A DNA stretch of 34,608 nucleotides from Acidobacteria bacterium RIFCSPLOWO2_02_FULL_61_28. Lineage in GTDB: Bacteria > Acidobacteriota > Terriglobia > 2-12-FULL-54-10. Positions 24,090-34,600 of the stretch are shown piece after piece. Location of the stretch: the NCBI GenBank assembly GCA_001767035.1, contig MEKR01000007.1, positions 1,351 through 35,958 on the forward strand. The letters run 5' to 3'. The notes under the pieces are model-generated. The model was not told the origin of the DNA, ran no database searches, and was given only the letters and a program-made list of their open reading frames with translations. Positions within the stretch are counted from its first letter, which is position 1, and every line of letters begins with the position of its first letter. Made by a program: the position numbers and the translations under genes.

Positions 24090-26018
24090 ATGTTGAAGAA
24101 AAGTTGCATCGGTCGCGGCACGCCTCCCAGGAACCGGCCAGACCTGATGCTGGTCGTCCTCGTTTGCCTGAGTTGCTCCGTTGAACTGGGAGCAGCACAG
24201 GACCAGGCGACAGCAGATTTTTCGGGGCGGCGAATCATCGCCAGCACCCGCCTGCTGCCCGCGGCGGTCCCGCAGTCAGATCCTTCCGGCGCTGCGGCTC
24301 CCCAACTGCTCGCCAGCGCGCCCCGGCTGGCCGGGGCTTCGCCGCAGGAGCAAACCCCTTCCAGTGTTCCGGGCCAGGCCGGGACGACTCCCCCGGCCGC
24401 GGCGCAGCCCGGGGCCGGCAATCAGCGGTTCCTGGAATTGCGCTCCTTTACCAATCTGTCGCGGGTGACCGGGGTGGCGCGGAACCGCTCCTTCCTGACG
24501 GCCGGGCGCAATAGCGCCGTGGACCTAAGCTACCTCGAAAACTTCGGGGTGGGGATGCGGCGCTTCGAGGCCGTGTCGGTGCTGCGCTATGCCGATGACC
24601 CCCGGGTGGACCCGGAGCACTCGAGCGTCCAACGCGCCTATTTCCGCATCAACGGACCCCGGTCGGAATATAATTTCGGCGACTACCTGGTGAGCTATTC
24701 CCGCTTTTCCTACAACCAGAACTTGAAAGGCTTGCATTTTATCCGCTCCGCGCCCTGGGGGGCGGGCTTCCGGCTTCTGGGCAATGCGGGGACGTTTACG
24801 GATCGCTACGGCTCCTTGTTTAAGGACGAGCTTCCCGGCAAGCCGTTTACCCGGGTAGTCAGCGGGGTCCGGGCGGAGCAGAGGATCACTGCCGATAAAC
24901 TCTTTGCCTTCAACTGGGCCTACGGGAACGACATCGTCCGATCCATCCCGGTGGACCCGGCGACGGGGCGGGAGCCGTTTGTCCCGGTCGCCAACAACGT
25001 GGTCAGCCTGGATACCCGCATGTTGTTTGCCCGGATTTGGAATCTCGAGGGCGAACTCGCTTACAGCATCACGAATCCGGATACGCGCTTCAGCTCCGCG
25101 CAGCGGAAGGATTATGCCCTGCGGATTGACAATACGGTTCGCCAGGGGGCGTGGACCGCTAGTGTTTACTACACCCGGATCATGCCTTCGTTCCTGGCGG
25201 TGAACGCCCGGCAGGTGGCCGACCTGCAAGATGTGCTGTTCCGGGCGAACGTCGCGCTGTCGTCGAAGGTGGCGGCGCAGTTCGCCTACCGCCGCACCAA
25301 CGATGACCTGCGCGAGCAGAGAGTGAACCCCGCAACCGTGTTTCAGATGCCGGAGTTCCGCATCAGCTTCCGGGACCTGCCCGGCATGGGCAGCACCCTG
25401 ATTGATGCGGGATATCGGGAGCGGCGGCAGGGTCAGGGACGGCTCGCCGACCGGCTCACCCGCACGCCTTTTTTCGAGATCGCCATCCCGATTTCGTCCA
25501 CGGTCCTGACGCTGGGGTTTGAGCATCGCTCCAACGTGGACCGGCTCAACCCGTCGAACCAGACCTCGACCAACGATGCTTCCATCAGCTACCGCGGGAT
25601 TTTCAACGTGGGCGATTGGTCCGTGAATCCGATGCTGCGCTATGAGCACAACCGCGAGGTGTTTGACCGCGTGGTGACGAGCAACAATACACGAACCCTG
25701 CAGACCGCCTTGGTTCTGGACGCTCCCCGGTATTTCACCTTCGAGGCCATGTTCCGGCAGATGGGCGCCACGCTGTTCCGGGACCGGCCGGTCCTCGACC
25801 CGGTGACGTTGCGGCCGACTGGGTTTGAAGTCGCCGGGCCGAGCGGCTTTCGCCGTCCCGCCCTGCGCCTCGCCGTGACCTATAAGCTGCGCAACGACGA
25901 GAATCGCTTTGTCACGTTCAGCTATGAGCGCAACAACAACCTGTTTGCGCTCGCGGGACAGGATTTCCTGGAGCGCGTCATGCAGGTGACTGTGGTGTGG
26001 CGCTTCCGCCGTCAGTGA
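24090..26018 (+). CDS. Outer-membrane beta-barrel protein of unknown function
   Basis: The 642-residue exported protein has an N-terminal hydrophobic segment (LMLVVLVCLSCSVELGAA, likely cleaved before QDQ). Residues about 40-110 are a Pro/Ala/Gln-rich linker. From about 112 on it consists of alternating amphipathic strands, for example FEAVSVLRYADD, FNFGDYLVSYSRFSYNQNL-like and FRLLGNAGTFTDRYGSLF segments. It ends in MQVTVVWRFRRQ, compatible with an outer-membrane barrel of roughly 20 or more strands. There is no TonB plug. Ligand and role are unknown; a pore or export function is possible. The cyclase gene begins 12 bases after its stop codon, which strongly suggests one transcript. Confidence 0.82.
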   Translation: MLKKSCIGRGTPPRNRPDLMLVVLVCLSCSVELGAAQDQATADFSGRRIIASTRLLPAAVPQSDPSGAAAPQLLASAPRLAGASPQEQTPSSVPGQAGTTPPAAAQPGAGNQRFLELRSFTNLSRVTGVARNRSFLTAGRNSAVDLSYLENFGVGMRRFEAVSVLRYADDPRVDPEHSSVQRAYFRINGPRSEYNFGDYLVSYSRFSYNQNLKGLHFIRSAPWGAGFRLLGNAGTFTDRYGSLFKDELPGKPFTRVVSGVRAEQRITADKLFAFNWAYGNDIVRSIPVDPATGREPFVPVANNVVSLDTRMLFARIWNLEGELAYSITNPDTRFSSAQRKDYALRIDNTVRQGAWTASVYYTRIMPSFLAVNARQVADLQDVLFRANVALSSKVAAQFAYRRTNDDLREQRVNPATVFQMPEFRISFRDLPGMGSTLIDAGYRERRQGQGRLADRLTRTPFFEIAIPISSTVLTLGFEHRSNVDRLNPSNQTSTNDASISYRGIFNVGDWSVNPMLRYEHNREVFDRVVTSNNTRTLQTALVLDAPRYFTFEAMFRQMGATLFRDRPVLDPVTLRPTGFEVAGPSGFRRPALRLAVTYKLRNDENRFVTFSYERNNNLFALAGQDFLERVMQVTVVWRFRRQ

Positions 26019-26030
26019 GAGATGGAATAG

Positions 26031-28406
26031 ATGGACAGACGGATTCAATCCATCACGCGGCTCTTTACCGCAGCCGGGCGGCAGGAGGCAGTGAACTTTC
26101 TCCGGGCGCACCGCAGCAGTTTGGCCATCAGCCTGACCGTCACGCTGGCGGGCCTGCTGACTTTTATCCTGATTACGTATTCCCGGAGCGGCCGCTCGGC
26201 GCTGGTCTTCCTCGATAACGTGGAGGCGCGCTCGCTCGATGCTCGCTTTCAGATTCGCGGTCCCGTGCAGCCCGCGCCGGAAATCGTGATCGTCGCGATT
26301 GACCAGAAAACCATTGACCGGCTCGGATGGCCGTTCCCCCGTTCCCACTACGGACGGATGCTCCAGACGCTGACCCGAGACAAGGCGAAGGTAGTGGGGT
26401 TTGACATAGCCTTCCCGTTCCCCGATCGCTCCAGCGCGAGTATCTTTTCCACTCTGGAGGAGGAATACCGGAAAAATCGCGGCGCGGCTCCGAACGATCC
26501 GTTCTGGCAGCGCCTCCAGACGCTGCGCGAGCAGGCCGACAGCGACGGGCAGTTTGCCAGAGCCATCCGGGAGGCGGGCAACGTGGTGCTCGGCCACGTG
26601 TTTTTCACCAGTCCCACGGAAATCAAGCACATGGACCCGGAACAGATCAAGGCCTACGACGAGGTGCTGGTCTTTCAAGCTTATCCGCAGGTGCTCAAAC
26701 GCTCCGCGGAGCAGCGGTATCGGTTCTTTCTGGACGCCCCCGACGTCCTGGCCGTCGAACCGAACATCCGCCTCTTCGCGGAAGCCGCCCGCAGCTATGG
26801 ATCGTTTAATTTCGAGGCCGACAGCGATGGAACCTACCGGCAGGCTTCTCTGATCTTCCATTACAATGATCCCAAACGCCCTTCCATCGAAGAGAACTTT
26901 TATCCCTCGCTGGACGTGCAGGTGGCGCGCATCTATTTGGGCGCCGGTCCCGATGAGACTAAGGTCTGGTTCAACGAGGTCGGCCTGGAATCCATCGAGA
27001 TGGGATCGAAAGCGGTCACCCCCGACATCGCCGGAAAGGTCCTGATCAATTATGCCGGTCCCGTGAACACCTATCCCTATTACTCCTTTTCCGACGTGGC
27101 GGATGGAGTACCCCCCCAAGACACATTCCGCGACAAGATTGTCCTGGTCGGAGCGACGGCCATCGGAATCGGCGACATCCGGCCCACCCCCTTCACGAAG
27201 GGAATCTATCCGGGGGTTGAAATCCACGCCAACGTCGTGGACAACCTCTTGCACGGCAAGTTCCTGCGCCGGGGATCCAATGAGGAAATGATGGACTTGG
27301 CGCTGCTGCTGTTCTGCGGACTGGTCATGGGACTGCTGTTCGTGGTGGTCCGCCCGGTGCTTTCGACCGTGCTCTATGCGGCGGCCTTGCTGGGCGTGTT
27401 GAGCTTCGTCTATTACAACTTTGCTTCCGCAGGGCGCTGGCTCTCGCTGGTTCTGCCGGCGGTCACGCTGTCGCTGAACTATCTGGGCGTCACCAGCTAT
27501 CGCGTCCTGTTTGAGGAAAAAGAGAAGCGCAAGGTGCGGGGCGCGTTCAGCCAGTACGTCGCGCCCGGCTTTATCAATCAGCTCCTGAAAGACCCCGGGC
27601 GGCTGAAGCTGGGCGGCGAAGTGGCCGAGCTGACGGTCATGTTCAGCGACATCCGCAGCTTCACTTCGATCTCGGAAAAACTCAGCCCTACCGAGCTGAC
27701 CGATCTGCTCAACGAATACCTGACGGCGATGACCGAGATTGTCTTCCAAAACCGGGGCACGCTCGACAAGTACATCGGGGACGCCGTGATGGCCTTCTGG
27801 GGCCGCCCGTTCCTGGACCTGCACAATCACGCTGCCCTGGCCTGTCGGGCGGCCTTGGAGATGAGCAGCCAGTTGCGGCAGATGAACCAAGCCTGGATGG
27901 AGAAGGGCAAGCCGCCGCTGGCGATTGGGATCGGCCTCAACACGGGCCCCATGATGGTCGGGAACATGGGTTCGGCCCGGCGCTTCAACTACACGGTCAT
28001 GGGGGACCACGTCAACCTCGGTTCGCGGCTGGAAAGCCTCACCAAAGAGTATGGCGGGCAGATTATTCTCAGCGAGTTCACCAAGGCGCAGGTCGAAGGG
28101 CAGTTCGTCCTCCGGGAGCTGGACCTGATCCGCGTGAAGGGCAAGCAAAAGCCCGTGGCGATTTACCAACTGCTGGGGCCGGCCAGCGAGCGGGACCGCT
28201 ATCAGGACCTCCTGGAGGGCTTTCAACGGGGTCTCGCCGCCTACAAGGAGGGCCGCTGGGCCGCTGCCGTGGAAGCCTTTCGCAGGGTTGCCGACCAACA
28301 CCCCGCCGACGGGCCGACCAAACTCTTCCTGGAGCGCTGCCGGCAGTTCCTGGAGGAAGCCCCGGTGGGAGCATGGGATGGGGTTTACACCATGGCGCAC
28401 AAGTAA
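26031..28406 (+). CDS. CHASE2-domain class III adenylate cyclase
   Basis: Membrane receptor that should make cAMP from ATP in response to an envelope signal. The 791 residues are a membrane helix (31-49), a periplasmic CHASE2 domain (about 55-415, with IVIVAIDQKTIDRLGWPFPR, VVGFDIAFPF and DKIVLVGATAIGIGDIRPTPF...GVEIHANVVDNLL), three further helices (about 421-493), and a cyclase domain (about 530-715). Metal ligands Asp540 (MFSDIRSF) and Asp584 (YIGDAVMAFWG) are present. The purine-specifying pair is Lys580 and Thr655, as in class IIIb adenylate cyclases. Transition-state residues are Asn662 and Arg666 in GDHVNLGSRLE. A C-terminal TPR-like helix pair (about 729-775) follows. All catalytic residues look intact. 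It lies 12 bases after the barrel gene and 246 before the giant FecR gene, on the same strand. Confidence 0.95.
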   Translation: MDRRIQSITRLFTAAGRQEAVNFLRAHRSSLAISLTVTLAGLLTFILITYSRSGRSALVFLDNVEARSLDARFQIRGPVQPAPEIVIVAIDQKTIDRLGWPFPRSHYGRMLQTLTRDKAKVVGFDIAFPFPDRSSASIFSTLEEEYRKNRGAAPNDPFWQRLQTLREQADSDGQFARAIREAGNVVLGHVFFTSPTEIKHMDPEQIKAYDEVLVFQAYPQVLKRSAEQRYRFFLDAPDVLAVEPNIRLFAEAARSYGSFNFEADSDGTYRQASLIFHYNDPKRPSIEENFYPSLDVQVARIYLGAGPDETKVWFNEVGLESIEMGSKAVTPDIAGKVLINYAGPVNTYPYYSFSDVADGVPPQDTFRDKIVLVGATAIGIGDIRPTPFTKGIYPGVEIHANVVDNLLHGKFLRRGSNEEMMDLALLLFCGLVMGLLFVVVRPVLSTVLYAAALLGVLSFVYYNFASAGRWLSLVLPAVTLSLNYLGVTSYRVLFEEKEKRKVRGAFSQYVAPGFINQLLKDPGRLKLGGEVAELTVMFSDIRSFTSISEKLSPTELTDLLNEYLTAMTEIVFQNRGTLDKYIGDAVMAFWGRPFLDLHNHAALACRAALEMSSQLRQMNQAWMEKGKPPLAIGIGLNTGPMMVGNMGSARRFNYTVMGDHVNLGSRLESLTKEYGGQIILSEFTKAQVEGQFVLRELDLIRVKGKQKPVAIYQLLGPASERDRYQDLLEGFQRGLAAYKEGRWAAAVEAFRRVADQHPADGPTKLFLERCRQFLEEAPVGAWDGVYTMAHK

Positions 28407-28410
28407 GTCC

Positions 28411-28434
28411 GAGCCGCGAGCGGAAGCGAGGGGG
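28411..28434. repeat. GAGCCGCGAGCGGAAGCG-type intergenic repeat
   Basis: Starts four bases after the cyclase stop codon. It resembles the minus-strand reading of 21503-21528 (about 19 of 23 positions). The rest of the gap up to 28652 shows no gene or clear signal. Confidence 0.55.
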
Positions 28435-28652
28435 CCCGCTCTCCCGCTCTGCGAGATCGCCGCTTGGAAATCCGCTACTGCGTCAGTACGCGATGGTCCC
28501 GCGACAACAGGACCGTCGGGCTATTGCAGGGCGGACGGGAATGCGGTATCTGTCGTAGGAGGTCCCGGAAGGAGCGAAGAGAGCTTTTTGTCTTCAGATC
28601 AAACGGGTCTCCCCCCGAGTCAGTTGGATGGATGAGTAGAGGGCTGGGCACA

Positions 28653-31600
28653 ATGCGAATGGGTTACAACGAACCAGTACGCCAGCGGGGCGGGAACAGA
28701 AACCATTTGCTTTTTCTCGGTCTTCTTGCGCTCTTGCTTCTGAGCTTCGGGCAGGCAAGCCTTGCCCAGCGGCTGTCGCGGGCGGGCGCGGTGCGGGTGG
28801 TTCTGCCGCCGGGCGATGTGAACCGGCAGAGGGGGACACAGGTTGTCCGAACCACAGCCGCGCGCGGCATGCCCGTCTATTATCAGGACGTGCTGGAGAC
28901 CGGTGTGGGCGGCCGGCTCCGGGCCCGTTTGGATGACGGTTCCATCCTGGCATTAGGCTCCCAGTCCCGCGTGCGCGTGGTCGAGCACAATGCGCAGACC
29001 CAGCAATCCACTCTCCAACTGGAATACGGGAAAGTGCGCGCCCAGGTGGTTCGGCTGACGCGGCCCGGCTCCCGGTTCGAGATACGCACCAACACCGCCG
29101 TGGCCGGCGTTCTGGGAACCGATGAGATCGTGGACGCCTTCAGCCCCGTGGCCACCCTGGTGATTTGCATCGAGGGCGTGATCGAAGTCCGCAACGCCGA
29201 TCCCAACGTTCCGGGCACGGTAGTGCTGACGGCGGGACAAATCACCATCGTGCAGCAGGGGTTGGCGCCGACTCCTGCGCGCGCGGCCACTCCGGCGGAG
29301 ATCCAGAATGCTCTGGAAGGATCGAGCGGGGCCGCTCCGCAAGCCGTCGCCGATATCGGCACCGGGTTCGTGACGGCCGGCGAGGAACTGGTGCTGAGCG
29401 GGGCCGATTCCTTCGCCACCGGAACGATCACCGCCTATCAGTGGATCCTGACCCGCGCGGCCGATAACGTCGCCACTTACAATCAGAGCAGCAGCGATCC
29501 GGTCTTGCGGCTCGACACCACCGTCTGGCAGCCGGGCAACTACAACGGCACGCTGACGATCACAAGCTCCAGCAACCAGACGGCAACGGTGAACTTCGGG
29601 TTCGTGGTTCTCCCCGCCGCCATCGCCAATACCAACCCCGAGCAGGTCATCCAGCAAATGCAACTCGCCTATGAGACGTTGCAACCGACCGAGTTCATGA
29701 AGCTGTTTGACCCACTCAAGTACAGCGGATACGCGGCCTTAGAGCAGTCCGTCGAGGCCTCGTTCCGAAACCTTTCCCAAGCCCGCGTCTTCGTGCGGAA
29801 AGCCAGCGGCCAAATTTTTGAACAGGGGAAAGTGGCTATCTATCAGGTGGATTTTGAAATCCACTTCAGCACCAAGGCCGAGCCGGACAGGCTGTTTGTC
29901 GTGCGGGAGCAAGCCACCTTGCGCATGGAATCCGGTTCAGGCTGGCTGATCAGCGATGTGCCGCAAGGAAGGGTCGGGGGAGGAGGCTTGCTGGCGGTGC
30001 CCGGCGTGGGCAATCCCAACCAGGTCAACACGCCTCCCGTGGAGGGCGCTCCCGGGGGAGTGCCCCACGTCCAGCCCCAGGGCGAACGCGTGGTGGTGCT
30101 CGCGGGCGGTTCCAGTGGGTTTGTCATTCAAAATACGTCCTCGACCCAGATCACGATCAATTTCGATCTCCCGCCGGGCATCACGCTCACCGGCGGAGGG
30201 GTTACGGGAACGACCTTTACGATCCCCGGTGGGGAGACCCTCAACCTGACTTTTTCGGCCGCGCCCGGCCAGCCGGCGGGTACCGTGACGGTTCCGACCA
30301 CTCTCATCAGCGGCTCGAGCACCTTGCCCGGACCCACGATCCCTTTGACGGTTTTCCGCCTTTCACTCAATTTTCCGGGTGGCGGCGCCAGCGCGGCGAA
30401 TCCGGTTCCGGTGTTGTTAGGGCTGACAGGCAGCGCCCCGGTCCAGGTCACGAGCACCGTCTCCACGGGCCACACGGTAGCCCTTTCGGGGACCGGGGGA
30501 CAGCAGGTGACCGCGGCCTTCGCGCCCAACCCGTTGACGATTGGCCCCGGCTCCAGTTCGGGCAATTCCGCTGTCACGCTGACCCCCGCCGCCAATGCCG
30601 TTGCGGGACCCGACCAGGTTACGGTGGAGGCGCGGGCCGATTCGACCGTCTTCAGCGCGCCGCTGTTCATTAACCGAATTGCCCCGTTCACATTCACCCG
30701 GACCAGTCCCGCGTCCCTGACCTTGCTTGCCAATCAGATTCCGCCGCAGACGGGGACCATTACGTTCAACGTGAACTTCAACGCCCCGTTTAGCGGTCCC
30801 GTGCAGATCACCGCCCCGGCGGGAGCCGGCGGGCTGACGTTTTCGCCGCCGTCGGTGACCGTGAACAATTCTGGTCCGGTGTCATTCACGGCTACACCGG
30901 GCGCGACGTCCTTGCCGCCGACTGCCTTCACATTCACGGCGAGCGCGGGCGGTTTCAGTCAGGCTCAGGCTGTAACGATCAACGTGGCGCTGCCGCTCCA
31001 GATTCGCTTGAGCGCAACCCCGTCGTCGCTCTCGCTCTCGCCGGGATTGTCCGGCTCGGTCGTGGCGCAGGTTACATTCGTGTCGGGGACGCCGCAGCCG
31101 GTCGAGGTCGTGGTAGACGCGGGCAGCGTGGACTCGAACCTCCTGAGCGTTTCCGGGGGGGATACTCTGCCGGAAGCGGCCGGGTCGGTTCCCTTCACGG
31201 TGACGGTGCAGCCGAATGCGACGCCGGGGCTTTCCAGCAGCTTCCGAATCCTGACCCGAGCCGCCGGCGTAACGCTCGAACAAGTTACGGTGGAGGTAAC
31301 AATCCTGCCTCCGTTGCAGTGTACTCTCACGGCCACGCCCGCATCGCTGTCGCTCGCGCCGGCCCAGAACGGGCAGGTTCGAGTGGATGTGGCGTTTGTA
31401 GCCGGAACGCCCCGGGACGTGGACGTGATCGTGGCGCCGGGCAGCGTAACGGGAAGCCTGCTGGCGGTGTCGGGAGGGGGCACGGTCCCGAATGCCTCCG
31501 GCGCTGTTACGTTTACGGTGGCGGCGCAGCCCAATGCGCCTCCCGGCCCGACCACCTTCCGTGTGACCGCTCCCTCCTGCGCGAGCGGCCCGCAAGTCGG

Positions 31601-34600
31601 CGCTCCGGCTCCGGAAGTACAGATTGCCGCTACCATCCTGGGGAGCTTCAGCCTCAGCGGCCCTTCCACGGTCAGTGCGTTGCAGAATCAGACAGTGAAC
31701 GTGCCCATCGCAGTCGCGCGTCAGAACGGGTTCAACGCGCCCATCGAATTGACCCACTCGTGCAATCTGCCCGACATCACGGCGAGCGGCCCGGCGAGTC
31801 TCACTCCGGGCCAGACGAGCTTCCCGGTTGCGATTGCGGCGACTTCTACGGCGACTGGTCCGGCGACCTGTACCGTGCGGGGAGTCTCGGGCACGGCCTC
31901 GAGCGCGGTCAGCTTCACGGTAACGGCCGGGGCGTTTTCGTTGTCCTCGACCGCCCCCATTCCGCTTCCCCTGTTCCTTGGCGGGACGGCCAGCTTGCCC
32001 GTAACGGTAACCCCTGCGCCCGGCTTTACAGACAATGTTCAATTGTCCGTCGTGGCGAGCAGCGGCATCACGGTGACTCCGGACATTGCTTCGGTTCCGG
32101 GAGGGAACGGGACAGTTACGTTTACGTTAAGCACCACGAGCGCGGCGCAGGCCGGTTTGGGAACGGTCACGGTTACCGGCACGGCCCCGGGAGGGCTCAC
32201 CGCCAAGCTGGAGCAAGCGGTGGAGTTGTCGGAGGGATTTTCTCTCAGCGCCGATCCCGCCACGTTCTTCCTGGGGAACACCAGCCCCTTGGTGGTCCGC
32301 ATCGAGCGCCAAGCAAATTTCACGGGCGGTGTTTCGCTCCAGGTCGGGACCTTGCCCGCGGGAATTGTCAGCATCACCCCGAACCCCACATCCGTCTCCG
32401 CAGGCGCCACTTCGGTGACGTTCCAAGTCCTCGCGTCGAGCAATGCGACCCTGTCGGGACAGTCCGTCGCCATTCCCATTACGGGTTCCGTGATCCCGGC
32501 AATATTCGCGGCGGACGCGGGCCGGGCGATTTCCGAGCCGGTGGCCCAGTTGGTCACGTTCAATGCGACCGGAACGCTCCAGGCCCCCTTCTCGGTTACC
32601 GGCGGTGGAAGTCTCGGGTCAGTGGATATCGGCAAGAGCGCGAGTGGCACGGTTACGGTGGCGTTTGCGGGAGGCTTCATCGGAACCGTGGCTGTGACTA
32701 CGGCGGGCTCGCCGACCGGGGTAAGTGTGTCGGGCGGCTCCGGCCAGTTGACCGCCGATGGGAGCGTCTCCTTCACTGCGTCTCCGTTTCTCGCGGGAGG
32801 GTACACGGTGACGGTGACCGCGCAGGCAGGCGGCTTTTCGATTGTGACCTTCTTTAACGTCGATGGCACCACGCCCCCGCCGCCGCCGCCACCACCACCC
32901 CCGCCCGCGCCGACGTTCTCGCTCTGTGTCTCTGTATCTACGAGCCAGACTTGTTTGTCCACGGGTTCGCCGGTGAATGTGAATGCCAGCATCCCAGTCG
33001 CTCTCCAGGCGAAAGTTGCTCAGGGAGTGCCGACGAATATTGCGGTTACCGTCCAGGACGGGGGCGTCATGAAATTTTATCCCGGCTGTGGCACCCCGCA
33101 AGGCGGCGTTTATTCGGGTGGCGTGCTGACGTTCACGGCTTCCCCGAACGTGCCTGTGAGTTTCTGTATGGCGGCAGGCACGCCCACACAACCTGCCTCT
33201 GACAGTACGGTGTTGATAACAGGGACTCCGGTCGGCGGTTCGCCGGCCAGTATTACTCCCGCGTTCCAAATCGGCGTGCCGGGTTTGACGGTGACGCCCA
33301 GCACGTTCACGCTCCCTGCGGCTGCGACTGCTCCGAGCAGTCAGGTTCTGAACATTGCGCTGGCCGCCAGTTCCCCAACGAATGTCTTCAGCCTTCCGGT
33401 CACAGTGTTCATCACCGGCCCCAACAGCTTTGTGACCGGCCAGGGCCCGTTCTTGGATCCGCTGCCGGCAAGTATCGGCAGCGCCGATTGCGGCCCGGCC
33501 ACTTCCGGCAAGACGATTTCACCCGGGGGTTCGACTACGTGCACGGTGACGAATAGCAGCACCAGTACTTCCTTCAATTCATCCGGCAATCTCGTGGTCT
33601 TCGTCACATTCGGTCCTGGCGGGGGAGGCAGTGTCCCGCTGGGGGCCGGTGGCGAGGTGCGACGCAACCAAGTTTCCCGCACCCGGACTCAGGGTCGCGC
33701 GGATTCCGATGGCGAGGCCGTGGCGAACGCGGCAGCCGCCTCCGCGGCGACGGGCCTGGTGATTTCCCCGGAGAGCATCCAAGTCTCTCCGCTGCTCCCC
33801 AAGGAAGGCGACACGGTGAGTATCCGTGCCCGCCTCGAGAACCGAGGGGCGGAAGATGCCGAAGCTGTGGCGGTCGCGCTGGTGGTCAACAAAGCCACGG
33901 TGGCGAGCCAGGCCGTGTCCGTTCCCGCCGGCGGTTCTCAGGTGATCGAATTTCAATGGGAAGCGGCCTACGATTCGCGCCTGAGCGCAGAGCTGTCCAT
34001 TGATCCGGAAGGGCGTTTCGCGCAGGCCGGAGAATCTCCGAAACCTGTTGGGGTGCGAAACCTATTCGTCGAGCCGGCGGGGATGGCGGCGGTGCGTCAA
34101 GGCCGTTCTTCCCTCGAGGTTACGAACGGAAATTGCGCCGGTTTCCGCTTTGTGCAGGAGACCCAGAGCTTCTGCGGCGGCAGTTCGGATATCGAACTCA
34201 GTCCGACCATTACCGCCGACGGGCAACTCCGGGTCCAGGTTCTGTCTCTTAATGGAGGGATCGTGGATTTGGGGCCGCGGCCGGTGACGGGCTCGCTGAC
34301 GGCGCCGGAGACCGGCTACGCGGCACGGGGCTGGCTCGAAGCCGGGCGCCTCTATGCCGTCGAGAGCCAGGGAAAATACAGCCTGCTCTATGTGGCGCGC
34401 ATTCAGTCCGAGATAGACCCGCGCCTGGCGCGCCTCATGCGCGGGCAGCAAGCCCGCCTCGACGGCCTCGACGATCTGCTCTCGGACCGCCTCGATGATT
34501 TGCTCGATCAGTCCCGGATCACGGTCGAGTTCGAGTGGGCCTATCTCGAGAACGGGTCGCGGCGGTTTAGCTATGGCTTTACGGGCGGCGGGCCGGCGCG

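Noticed and set aside
24525-28400. A 1291-codon open frame on the minus strand, antisense to the barrel and cyclase genes
   Set aside because: Its translation is rich in His, Arg, Gln and Gly, without domain signatures, as expected for the antisense of GC-rich genes. Both sense genes have clear family motifs.
30882-32042. Several long minus-strand frames between 28950 and 33960
   Set aside because: They are antisense to the giant FecR/Ig gene, whose plus frame stays open for 1985 codons and starts with a signal peptide and FecR domain.
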